From Streptosporangium sp. NBC_01756 (GTDB taxonomy: Bacteria > Actinomycetota > Actinomycetes > Streptosporangiales > Streptosporangiaceae), in NCBI RefSeq assembly GCF_035917975.1, contig NZ_CP109130.1, positions 2,356,001-2,420,000 of the forward strand: a DNA stretch of 64,000 nucleotides, read 5' to 3'. A program made the position numbers and the translations under genes. The notes under the pieces are model-generated. The model had not been told where the DNA came from. It did no database searches and was given only the letters and a program-made list of their open reading frames with translations. Positions 18,708-26,669 of the stretch are shown piece after piece; position 1 is the stretch's first letter, and the number at the start of each line of letters is the position of its first letter.

Positions 18708-20504
18708 CTACACGTATGACGCTAGGTTCCGCTCACTTCGGTTTCTTATCGAGCCGCTATCAGCGGCCTCCGACGGACTCCGGCCTGCTCGGAGCCCTGC
18801 CGGGGCGACCCCCGCGGACACGACGGGCAGCCGGGCGAGCGTCGCCCTGACCACGGCGGAGCGCACCGCCGCCACCGAGGCCGCCTCGACGTCGGCCTCC
18901 AGGCCCGCGCCCCAGAACACCCGCCCGTCCATCACGCACTCCGCGTAGACGGCGACGTCCGACCGGCCGGTGCCGGGCCGGCCCGTCGCCAGTCCGGTAC
19001 GGTGCACCGCCCGGACCTCGAATCCCCTGGCGGTGAGCACCGACCTGACGGACTGGATCGAGTCGGCCCGTGCCGCGCCGACGTCGAACCCGCCGCCGTC
19101 GACGTACAGCGAGGTCCGCACCGGCTGCTCGCCGCGCGGCAGCGGCACGGCGGAGTCCGTCATGTACTCGTCCTCGAAGAGCCGCCTGACCCGGCTCGGG
19201 GTGATCTCCTCGCCGTCGGCGTCGGCCCGCGACTGGACCACTTTCGCGAAGTCGACCTGCAGGTCGCGCGGCAGGCTCAGGCCGTACCACGCGCTCATGA
19301 TGTAGGCCACGCCCCCCTTGCCCGACTGGCTGTTGATCCGCACGACGGCCTCGTAGGTGCGGCCGAGGTCGGCGGGGTCGATCGGGAGGTAGGGCATCTC
19401 CCACGGCAGTTCGCCCACCGGGACGCCCTCTTCCGCGGCGCTGCGCTCAAGCGCGTCGAAGCCCTTCTTGATCGCGTCCTGGTGCGAGCCGGCGAAGGAG
19501 GTGTGCACGAGGTCGCCGCCGTACGGATGCCGGGGGTGGACGGCGATCCCGTTGCAGTCCTCCACCACCCGGCGGACCGTGTTGATGTCGGAGAAGTCGA
19601 TGCCGGGGTCGACGCCGTGGGTCAGCATGTTCAGCCCCAGCGTGACCAGGCAGACGTTGCCGGCCCGCTCGCCGTTGCCGAAGAGGCATCCCTCGATGCG
19701 GTCGGCCCCGGCGAGCAGTGCCAGCTCCGAGGACGCGACGCCGGTCCCGCGATCGTTGTGCGGATGGATGGACAGGCAGACGTGCTCACGCCTGGACAGG
19801 TTGCGGTGCAGCCATTCGATCTGGTCGGCGAAGACGTTGGGCAGCGAACGCTCCACGGTGGTCGGGAAGTTGAGGATGATCTCGCGGCCCGGCTCCGGCT
19901 GCCAGACGTCCATGACGGCCTCGCAGACCTCCAGGGAGAAGTCCGCCTCGGTGTCGTTGAACAGCTCGGGAGAATACTGGAAGCCCAGGTCGCAGTCCCG
20001 GAGGGTGCGTTCGGCGTACTTCATCATCAGCTGGGTGCCGCGCACGGCGAGATCCTTGCACTCATCCCTGCTCATGTCGAAGACCACACGCCGGAACAGC
20101 GGAGAGGTGGCGTTGTACAGGTGGATCGTGGCCCGGGGTGCCCCTTCGAGGCTCTCCACCGTGCGCCTGATCAGCTCGTCGCGGGCCTGCACCAGCACGG
20201 AGATCCGCACGTCGTCGGGGATGCGGTCCTGCTCGATCAGCACACGCAGGAAATCGTGGTCGTCCTGGCTCGCGACAGGGAACCCGACCTCTATCTCCCG
20301 GTAGCCCATGCCCACGAGCAGCTCGAACATCGCCAGCTTGCGCTCGGGGGTCATCGGGGCGGCCAGTGACTGGTTTCCGTCGCGAAGGTCTGTCGAGAGC
20401 CAGCGCGGCGCCGAGGTGATCGTGTTGTCCGGCCACGAACGGTCGGTGACGATTATCGGTCTGAACGGGCGGTACCGCCCGGCCGAGGTTCTTTTGGTCT
20501 GCAC
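18708..20504 (-). CDS. leuA: 2-isopropylmalate synthase (LeuA type)
   Basis: The 598-aa enzyme condenses acetyl-CoA with 2-ketoisovalerate, or a related 2-keto acid, in keto-acid chain elongation. The TIM-barrel signature STDLRDGNQSLAAPMTPERK, the metal motif SIHPHNDRGTGVASSELAL and GCLFGNGERAGNV are intact. The C-terminal LeuA-dimer/allosteric domain (about 480-580, GGFDVGAARADSIQSVRSVL) is present, so it is full length. I choose GTG at 20504 because GAAGGGAAT precedes it and the family's 'RPFRPIIVTDRSWPDN' N-terminus begins just after; the frame extends upstream only through the HIUase-like gene in another phase. No leuB, leuC or leuD lies nearby. Its place in an operon with a regulator suggests dedicated precursor supply rather than housekeeping. 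Confidence 0.9.
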   Translation of the reverse strand: MQTKRTSAGRYRPFRPIIVTDRSWPDNTITSAPRWLSTDLRDGNQSLAAPMTPERKLAMFELLVGMGYREIEVGFPVASQDDHDFLRVLIEQDRIPDDVRISVLVQARDELIRRTVESLEGAPRATIHLYNATSPLFRRVVFDMSRDECKDLAVRGTQLMMKYAERTLRDCDLGFQYSPELFNDTEADFSLEVCEAVMDVWQPEPGREIILNFPTTVERSLPNVFADQIEWLHRNLSRREHVCLSIHPHNDRGTGVASSELALLAGADRIEGCLFGNGERAGNVCLVTLGLNMLTHGVDPGIDFSDINTVRRVVEDCNGIAVHPRHPYGGDLVHTSFAGSHQDAIKKGFDALERSAAEEGVPVGELPWEMPYLPIDPADLGRTYEAVVRINSQSGKGGVAYIMSAWYGLSLPRDLQVDFAKVVQSRADADGEEITPSRVRRLFEDEYMTDSAVPLPRGEQPVRTSLYVDGGGFDVGAARADSIQSVRSVLTARGFEVRAVHRTGLATGRPGTGRSDVAVYAECVMDGRVFWGAGLEADVEAASVAAVRSAVVRATLARLPVVSAGVAPAGLRAGRSPSEAADSGSIRNRSERNLASYV

Positions 20505-20535
20505 TACCGGATTCCCTTCACTACCATCCTGCACA

Positions 20536-20874
20536 TCAATTGGATGACCCGAGGTAGGCCGAATAGGAATGAGGAGAGAGCAGCACCTGGATCTGGTAGG
20601 TGTCGACCTCGTTCTCAATCCGGAAAACCACGCTGATCTCGGGGTAGGCGGCGCTGAGGCCCAGGCCCACAAAGTAGTAACCACTGTCCAAGACGATTCG
20701 ATAGAGACCACGCTTGAGCTGCCGGCCGCCCCACTCCTTGATGTAGCCGTCACGGTCGGTGACGGCGTCGACCGTGGCCTGCCAGTGTCCGTTGTCGACC
20801 TGCTCCAGAGTCGCCCGTACGCCGGCGGCGGCCCGGCCATAGACACTGTCCAATGCCTGCACGGTGATAGCCAT
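20536..20874 (-). CDS. Transthyretin/HIUase-fold protein lacking HIUase catalytic residues
   Basis: The 112-aa protein aligns end to end with 5-hydroxyisourate hydrolases: ITVQALDSVYGRAAAGV for the usual THVLDxxxGRPAAGV, LKRGLYRIVLDSGYYF for the LxxGxYxLxFxTxxYF strand, YPEISVVFRI, and the C-terminal LLSPHSYSAYLGSSN for LLLSPYxYSTYRGS. Each catalytic position I can place is changed: His of THVLD is Gln, Arg of DGR is Tyr, His of HVPLLLSP is Gln, and Arg of YRGS is Leu. Urate breakdown is therefore unlikely. The ATG at 20874 has no obvious Shine-Dalgarno, so it may be leaderless. The leuA start is 31 bases downstream, so they form an operon. Function is unknown; a repurposed enzyme or binding protein in the pathway is inferred. 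Confidence 0.75.
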   Translation of the reverse strand: MAITVQALDSVYGRAAAGVRATLEQVDNGHWQATVDAVTDRDGYIKEWGGRQLKRGLYRIVLDSGYYFVGLGLSAAYPEISVVFRIENEVDTYQIQVLLSPHSYSAYLGSSN

Positions 20875-21235
20875 GTGAAAACACCAATCTGCCGGGCGAT
20901 CGCATACCCGGGCACCGATATCCGCCCGGAGAGGCCGGCGCCCATCTGGAGGGGACGTACGCATCCATCCGGGTGGACACTCCCGGCCGCTGGCCGTTCT
21001 CGCCTCATGCCAGGTTGCCGGAAGGCGCTATTCATTCGCCTTCCGCACGCTATCGGCCGCCCATCGATTCACCGGAAGGTTTTCCGAGTTCTGATTCGAC
21101 CGCTTTACGGGATCAACCGGAAAAGCGGACCGATAGAAATCCACCGACGGTTCGATAATGAGTGGATGGCAGCGGTTCCTACGTTGAGAACAGATCGGCC
21201 GACCGGCTGGTTCGCACCAGTGAAGGGGACCCACA

Positions 21236-21424
21236 ATGAGCTACGTCAGCCGCCGTTTCATCCGGATCGTCACCTCTGTGATCATCGCCGCAGCCGGCAC
21301 CGCCACCATGTGCGTCTCTCTCGGGCACGGTTCCGCCATGGCCGACACCTACGAGCCGGGCGCCGCCACCCCGACGCCGACCCCGACGTCGACCCCCCAG
21401 GGGGGCCACAACCCTTGGGGATGA
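21236..21424 (+). CDS. Tiny secreted Thr/Pro-rich peptide
   Basis: This is a 62-aa product with GAAGGGGA about 7 bases before the ATG. It has an N-terminal hydrophobic signal (FIRIVTSVIIAAAGTATMCV) and likely cleavage after SAMA, which would release a ~25-residue peptide DTYEPGAATPTPTPTSTPQG ending GHNPWG. The mature part is hydrophilic and unstructured, with a TPTPTPTSTP stretch. An intrinsic-type terminator follows immediately, so it is a one-gene unit between the divergent leuA operon and the SARP gene. I know no family for it. A signalling peptide or wall-bound tail is possible but not shown. Confidence 0.6.
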   Translation: MSYVSRRFIRIVTSVIIAAAGTATMCVSLGHGSAMADTYEPGAATPTPTPTSTPQGGHNPWG

Positions 21425-21445
21425 TCACCATTAGGGGGCAATCCC

Positions 21446-21480
21446 GCGATCGGAGGCCTGGCCTCCGATCGCGTTCTTTC
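21446..21480 (+). terminator. Terminator after the small peptide gene
   Basis: GCGATCGGAGGC (21446-21457) pairs perfectly with 21461-21472 across a three-base loop. A pyrimidine/T-rich tail (GTTCTTTCTT) follows. Confidence 0.8.
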
Positions 21481-21672
21481 TTGGTTTTCCTGCAGGTTAC
21501 AGGCAGTTTTCCGCAAGGATGACTGGGCGACAAACCAGTCAACAAATCGTCATTTTTAATGATCTACTATGGCAAAGCACCTATGCAAAGTAGTACCATC
21601 GCGGACGTGACATAGGGTACGCACGGCGTACTATGACGGGGCGCTGTTGCATTGCACACCCACGGAGGTCAC

Positions 21673-21789
21673 ATGCAACTCGGGGGCCGGATGACCGATA
21701 CTTCTCCCATCTCGCAAAGCAGGCTTTCGCATGACCGCGAGTTTCTGACGAGGGAATGCGGTGGAGTTTTACATCCTGGGTCTACTTGA
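21673..21789 (+). CDS. Upstream ORF overlapping the SARP start, with a TTA codon
   Basis: A 38-codon frame starts with ATG at 21673 behind CACGGAGGTCAC, the best ribosome binding site in this region, and reads MQLGGRMTDTSPISQSRLSH through to ECGGVLHPGST. It ends in TGA at 21787-21789, 29 bases inside the SARP gene in another phase. Its codon for Leu in GGVLHPG (21769-21771) is TTA and lies just after the SARP GTG. I interpret it as a regulatory uORF whose translation should affect SARP initiation. It may not yield a functional peptide. Confidence 0.55.
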   Translation: MQLGGRMTDTSPISQSRLSHDREFLTRECGGVLHPGST

Positions 21790-24700
21790 AGCCGTCCGGA
21801 CCAACGAACGATTAGATCTTGGGGGTATCAGGCAGCAGACGGTGCTGGCCACCCTTCTGCTGGATCCCAACAGGGTCGTCACCACCAGAAGGCTGATGGA
21901 GGCGATCTACGGGGACGATCCTCCCTCCACTTCCCGGGCGCAGGTGCAGATCTGCATCAGCGCACTGCGCAAGCTGTTCGCCGGCCACGGCGACAGTGAC
22001 CTCATCTCCACTCATCCGCAGGGCTACTCCATCCGCGTGCCCGAGGAGCAGATCGACGCCAAGCGCTTCGAGTCGCTCCTCCTGGCGGCCCAGCTCGCCC
22101 GCAGGACCGAGAACCTGGCGGAGGCCGTACGGCTCTACCGGCAGGCGCTGTCCCTGTGGCGCGGACCCGCGCTCGACGGCATCGACAGCAGGCTCGTGCA
22201 GTCCGCGGCGGGCCGGCTCGCCGAGCACCGCATCACCGCGAACGAGGACTGCGTCCAACTCGAACTCGACCTCGGCAGGCACCATGAGGTGATCGCCGAG
22301 CTCACCGAGCTGATCGAGGCCTACCCGCTGCGCGAACGGCTCCGCGGCCAGCTGATGACGGCCCTGTACCGGAGCGGACGGCAGGCCGAGGCCCTGCAGG
22401 TCTACCGGCAGACCCGGCAGGCGCTGATCGAGGAGCTGGGGATCGAGCCCAACGAGCGGCTCCAGCAGCTCGAGCACGCCATCCTCACCTCGGACGAGAG
22501 CCTCGGCGCGCCGGCGCAGCACACCGTCGAGGTGACCGCCGCCGTGCCGAAGGTGCCGGGCATGCTCCCCACCGACATCGCCGACTTCACCGGACGCTCG
22601 GAGCAGATCAGGGACCTGCGCCGGCACCTGCTGCGCGGCCCCGAGGGACGCACCGGCTTCGCCGTGCCCATCGCCGTGATCGGCGGCAAGGCGGGGATCG
22701 GCAAGACCACCGTCGCCATCCACGTCTCGCACAGCGTCGCCGCGCACTTCCCCGACGGCCAGCTCTTCGCCGACCTGCACGCGGACGCCTACCGCCCGGT
22801 GAGCCCGATGCAGGTGCTCGAACGGTTCCTGCGCGTACTGGGCGTGCACGGCGCCGCGCTACCCGACTCCCTGGAGGAGCGGGCCGAGATGTACCGCGCC
22901 CAGCTCTCCGGGCGCACGATGCTGATCGTGCTGGACAACGCGGCCTCGGAGAGCCAGATCCTGCCGCTGCTCCCCGGCAATCCGGACGCCGCCGTCATCA
23001 TCACCAGCCGCAGCAGGCTCGCCGGGCTCGCCGGCGCGCTCCACGTCAGCGTGGACAGCTTCGACTCCGAGCAGTCGGTGGCCCTCCTCTCCAGCATCGC
23101 GGGCACCGAGCGGATGCAGTCGGAGCCCGACGCCACCGCCGCACTGGCCGAGCTCTGCGGGCGCCTGCCGCTCGCGCTGCGCATCGCGGGCGCCCGGCTG
23201 TCCGCACGCCCCCACTGGAGCATCGAGCAACTGGTGGAGCGGCTGGAGGACGAGACCCGCCGCCTCGACGAGCTCAAGCACGGCGACATGGCGATCAGAG
23301 CCAGCATCTCGCTGACCTACGACAGCGTCGGCGAGGACGCACGGCGGCTGTTCCGCCGGCTCGCGATCCTGGACTGTCAGGTGTTCTCGGCGTGGGTCGG
23401 CGCACCGCTGCTGGACCAGACCTTCACCGACGCCCAGGACCTCCTCGACGACCTCGCCGACGCCCAGCTCCTGGAGACCACGGGCATCGGGCGGGGAGTG
23501 CACACGCAGTACCGCTTCCACGACCTCATCCAGGTGTTCGCCAGGGAGCGCCTGGCCGCGGAGGAGTCGGTCGACGAGCGCAACGCGGCACTCTCCCGGG
23601 TGCTCGGCTCCCTGCTCTTCCTCGCGCAGTCGGCGAGCCAGCGGGAGTACGGCGCGGACGCCCTCATCCACAGCGAGATCTCCTCCAGCGCGCTGCCGGC
23701 GCGGCTGGTCGACCAGCTCATCTCCGCACCGCTGGCGTGGTTCGAGCGGGAACGCCCACTGGTCGTCTCCGGCATCCGCCAGGCAGCCCAGGCCGGTTAC
23801 GTGGACCTCTGCTGGGGCCTCGCCATCTCGGCCGTGACCTTCTTCGAGTCGCGGGTCTACCTCGACGACTGGCGGGAGACCCATCAGATCGCGCTCGTCG
23901 CCGCGCAGCAGGGCGACGACAGGCGGGGCCAGGCGGCGATGCTCTACTCCATGGGCTCGCTCGCCATCACCGAGCAGCGCTTCAACGACGCACGCTGCTC
24001 CTTCGAGTCGGCCGTCGAACTGTTCAGCGAGATCGGCGACGCCCAGGGGATGGCCGTGGCCATCCGCAGCATCGGGTTCCTCGACCGGCTGGGCGGTGAC
24101 TTCGAGGAGGCGGCGGCGAACTACAGCCAGGCGCTGGAGATCTTCCGTGACGCCGGGAACGAGGTCGCGGCCGGCTATGTGCTGCACAACCTGGCCCAGC
24201 TCAGACTGGAGTGCGACGAACCCGCCGAGGCCAAGCGGTTGCTCACCGAGGCGCTGGACCTCAGCAAAGAGGGCGGCGGCAGGCGGGTCGAGGCACAGGT
24301 ACTGCACCGGATGGGCCACGCGCATCTCTCACTGAACGAACCGGATCTCGCCGCCGAGGTGTTCGAGCAGGCCCTGGAGATCGTGCGGGCCATCGGGGAC
24401 TCCACCGGGGAGGCGCACACGCTCCACGGGCTGGGCATCGCCCGGCTGCGGAACGGCGACCTCACCGGGGCGGGCACCGCACTGGACCATGCCCTCACCC
24501 TGGCGGCCAGCTCCAGCCAGCGCCTCGTCGAGGCATGGGTGTTGAGCGGGCTCGGCGAGATGGCCCTCCTGGACGGTGACCCGGAGCTGGCCGTGGCCCA
24601 CCTCCAGCAGGCGATGACGGTCTTCCACGGACTGCACACGCCGCTGAACGAGGCGCGCGCGCTGATAACGCTCGGCGACGCGCACTTCGCCGCGGGTGAC

Positions 24701-24826
24701 GCCGGGGCGGCGGGTGAGGCACTGACCAGGGCACTCGCCCTCACCGACAAGATCGGCCCACCAATGGGGGACCGGATACGCATACAGGTCGCCGCCAGAC
24801 TGGGGGAAGAGGAAATCGCGCCCTGA
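21761..24826 (+). CDS. AfsR/SARP-family transcriptional activator with NB-ARC and TPR domains
   Basis: The 1021-aa activator has an OmpR-like winged helix at residues 1-95 (LGGIRQQTVLATLLLDPNR ... LRKLF), a bacterial transcriptional activation domain at ~96-240 (AEHRITANEDCVQLELDLGR ... EELGIEPNERLQQLE), an NB-ARC ATPase at ~275-560 with Walker A GKAGIGKTT, and TPR repeats at ~720-1000. SARPs bind direct repeats near -35 of antibiotic genes. The GTG at 21761 is the only start after the in-frame stop at 21746, with GAGGGA 5 bases before it. Codon 18 (21812-21814) is TTA, implying bldA-type control, and an upstream ORF overlaps the start. AT-rich DNA at 21540-21600 probably holds the promoter. 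It is a likely master switch of the cluster. Confidence 0.92.
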   Translation: MEFYILGLLEAVRTNERLDLGGIRQQTVLATLLLDPNRVVTTRRLMEAIYGDDPPSTSRAQVQICISALRKLFAGHGDSDLISTHPQGYSIRVPEEQIDAKRFESLLLAAQLARRTENLAEAVRLYRQALSLWRGPALDGIDSRLVQSAAGRLAEHRITANEDCVQLELDLGRHHEVIAELTELIEAYPLRERLRGQLMTALYRSGRQAEALQVYRQTRQALIEELGIEPNERLQQLEHAILTSDESLGAPAQHTVEVTAAVPKVPGMLPTDIADFTGRSEQIRDLRRHLLRGPEGRTGFAVPIAVIGGKAGIGKTTVAIHVSHSVAAHFPDGQLFADLHADAYRPVSPMQVLERFLRVLGVHGAALPDSLEERAEMYRAQLSGRTMLIVLDNAASESQILPLLPGNPDAAVIITSRSRLAGLAGALHVSVDSFDSEQSVALLSSIAGTERMQSEPDATAALAELCGRLPLALRIAGARLSARPHWSIEQLVERLEDETRRLDELKHGDMAIRASISLTYDSVGEDARRLFRRLAILDCQVFSAWVGAPLLDQTFTDAQDLLDDLADAQLLETTGIGRGVHTQYRFHDLIQVFARERLAAEESVDERNAALSRVLGSLLFLAQSASQREYGADALIHSEISSSALPARLVDQLISAPLAWFERERPLVVSGIRQAAQAGYVDLCWGLAISAVTFFESRVYLDDWRETHQIALVAAQQGDDRRGQAAMLYSMGSLAITEQRFNDARCSFESAVELFSEIGDAQGMAVAIRSIGFLDRLGGDFEEAAANYSQALEIFRDAGNEVAAGYVLHNLAQLRLECDEPAEAKRLLTEALDLSKEGGGRRVEAQVLHRMGHAHLSLNEPDLAAEVFEQALEIVRAIGDSTGEAHTLHGLGIARLRNGDLTGAGTALDHALTLAASSSQRLVEAWVLSGLGEMALLDGDPELAVAHLQQAMTVFHGLHTPLNEARALITLGDAHFAAGDAGAAGEALTRALALTDKIGPPMGDRIRIQVAARLGEEEIAP

Positions 24827-24934
24827 ATACGCCGTCCCCTAGCCGGGCACCTAGGGCCCTTATGCCGGTCCCACAGGCCCGAGACATTCCGCCGGATCAT
24901 TCACCTGTAAATAGGCCGGTCATACCATCGCATT

Positions 24935-25789
24935 GTGACTAATGGCCAGAAAAACGGCGGAAGGCTGCTCGCAGTCAGTGACCTGCACGTGGCCCACCAG
25001 GAGAACCGGCAGATCGTGAAAGACCTCCGGCCCGGGTCGGAGGCCGACTGGCTACTGGTCGCCGGTGACGTCGGCGAACTCGCCTCCGACATCGAGTGGA
25101 CGCTCACCCTGCTCAAGGAGCGTTTCTCCACTGTGATATGGACGCCGGGCAATCACGAACTCTGGACGCCTCCCTACGATTCCGTCGACCTGCGCGGTGA
25201 ACAGCGCTACCGATATCTCGTCGAAATGTGCCGGCGGCTCGGAGTCGTCACACCCGAGGACGACTACCCCGTCTGGACGGGAGCGGGCGGCCCGGTGACC
25301 ATCGCCCCGCTGTTCCTCCTCTACGACTACACCTTCCGTCCTCCCGGCATGTCTCAGGAGGAGGCCATGAAGTGGGCGCACGAGTCGGGTGTCGTCTGCA
25401 CCGACGAGTATCTCCTCCATCCCGAGCCGTACCCGCACCGGGCGGCCTGGTGTCACGCCCGGATCCGGGAGTCCCAGCGCCGCCTCGCCGAGCGCGACAC
25501 CGACATCCCCACGATCCTCGTCAACCACTGGCCGTTGACGAGCGAGCCCACCAGGGTGCTGCGCTACCCGCAGTTCGCCCAGTGGTGCGGCACCGAGCAC
25601 ACGTACGACTGGCATCGGCGCTACGACGCGTTGGCCGTGGTCTACGGCCATCTGCACATCCCGCGCACCACATGGCAGGACGGCGTGCGATTCGAAGAAG
25701 TCTCCCTCGGCTACCCACGCGAGTGGCGCCGGTGGAACCGGACAGGGTCTCCCATCAGATCCGTGCTGCCCTATCGGGAAATATCATGA
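24935..25789 (+). CDS. Calcineurin-like metallophosphoesterase
   Basis: The 284-aa binuclear metallophosphoesterase has all five metal motifs: SDLHVAH (~15), AGDVGE (~44), TPGNHELW (~71), LVNHWP (~192) and YGHLHIP (~237). The family removes phosphate groups from nucleotides, proteins or CoA-like molecules; its substrate here cannot be read. It starts at GTG 24935. The stop overlaps the next ATG (ATGA at 25786-25789), so it is translationally coupled to a phosphopantetheinyl transferase. This pairing is familiar from other actinomycetes. A role in removing or recycling phosphopantetheine or its by-product PAP is an inference from that coupling only. Confidence 0.85.
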   Translation: MTNGQKNGGRLLAVSDLHVAHQENRQIVKDLRPGSEADWLLVAGDVGELASDIEWTLTLLKERFSTVIWTPGNHELWTPPYDSVDLRGEQRYRYLVEMCRRLGVVTPEDDYPVWTGAGGPVTIAPLFLLYDYTFRPPGMSQEEAMKWAHESGVVCTDEYLLHPEPYPHRAAWCHARIRESQRRLAERDTDIPTILVNHWPLTSEPTRVLRYPQFAQWCGTEHTYDWHRRYDALAVVYGHLHIPRTTWQDGVRFEEVSLGYPREWRRWNRTGSPIRSVLPYREIS

Positions 25790-26496
25790 TCAGAGCAATC
25801 CTGCCGCCGAACGTCGTGGCCGTCGACACCGTGGAAGACTCACTCGAAGGAACGCTGTTCCCCGCCGAGGAGCAGGTGATCAGCCAGGCGGTCGACAAGC
25901 GCCGCCGGGAGTTCACCACGGCACGGCTGTGCGCGAGGAGAGCGCTCCGCATGCTCGGCAAGCCGGAGGCACCGATCCTGCCCGGCCTGCGCGGTGAGCC
26001 GCAGTGGCCGGTCGGGGTGGTCGGCAGCATCACCCACTGCGCCGGCTACCGCGGGGCCGTCCTGGGCGACGCCACGCTCATCTCCTCGATCGGCATCGAC
26101 GCGGAGCCGGACGAGGAGCTGCCCTACGGCGTCCTCGACGCCATAGGGCTGCCGTCGGAGCGTGCCGCGGTGCAGACCCTCCTGCGCCGTCACCCCGGCG
26201 TGCGCTGGGACCGCCTGCTGTTCTGCGCCAAGGAGTCGGTGTACAAGACCTGGTTCCCGCTGACCCACCGATGGCTGAGTTTCGAGCACGCCTCGGTGAC
26301 CATCGACCCCGTCAGAGGCACCTTCACCGCGCGTCTCCTCGTGGAGGCCCCCGTCGTCTACGGGCAGCGGCTCAAGAGCCTCACCGGCCACTGGCTGGCC
26401 GCCGACGGCCTCCTCATCACCGCGATCGTCCTGCCCACCCCCGTGGTGCCTCCCGCGGCCCCGGTGCAGCAGCGACGCGCCGACGCGCGGACCTGA
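25786..26496 (+). CDS. Sfp-type 4'-phosphopantetheinyl transferase
   Basis: The 236-aa enzyme transfers 4'-phosphopantetheine from CoA to the active Ser of carrier proteins, making apo-ACP/PCP functional. The signature motifs are present: SITHCAGY (~82), SSIGIDAEPDEEL with the Mg-binding Asp/Glu (~103-113), and LLFCAKESVYKTWFPL (~145-160). It begins at the ATG overlapping the phosphoesterase stop, which fits translational coupling; a longer frame reaching upstream is only open sequence inside the phosphoesterase gene. Natural clients are the discrete carrier protein at 42.4 kb and the PKS ACPs. A short hairpin lies directly after the stop. Confidence 0.92.
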   Translation: MIRAILPPNVVAVDTVEDSLEGTLFPAEEQVISQAVDKRRREFTTARLCARRALRMLGKPEAPILPGLRGEPQWPVGVVGSITHCAGYRGAVLGDATLISSIGIDAEPDEELPYGVLDAIGLPSERAAVQTLLRRHPGVRWDRLLFCAKESVYKTWFPLTHRWLSFEHASVTIDPVRGTFTARLLVEAPVVYGQRLKSLTGHWLAADGLLITAIVLPTPVVPPAAPVQQRRADART

Positions 26497-26517
26497 GCCG
26501 CCGTTCCGTACGGCGGC
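26497..26517 (+). terminator. Short hairpin after the PPTase gene
   Basis: GCCGCCGT (26497-26504) pairs with 26510-26517 across a 5-base loop, starting right after the stop codon. It could end the phosphoesterase-PPTase transcript. There is no T-tract, so support is modest. Confidence 0.4.
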
Positions 26518-26669
26518 CGGATTCTCCGCGCTCAGTGGTCTGCGCCGTAAATCCTTTACTCAGAGGTGCGACGGTCCGTCCGACCCGCGCACATGGCGAG
26601 CGACTGGATGAGGTCGATGATCGTCCGTGGCCTACCCGCGTCATCGGCCGTCACACGCTCCGCGACGGG

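Noticed and set aside
20536-20874. Ordinary 5-hydroxyisourate hydrolase of urate breakdown
   Set aside because: The catalytic residues that can be placed are replaced and no other urate-pathway gene is near.
20505-21035. N-terminal extension of LeuA upstream of 20504
   Set aside because: The extended frame overlaps the whole HIUase-fold gene in another phase and is Ser/Arg/Pro-rich; the LeuA family N-terminus starts right after the GTG at 20504.
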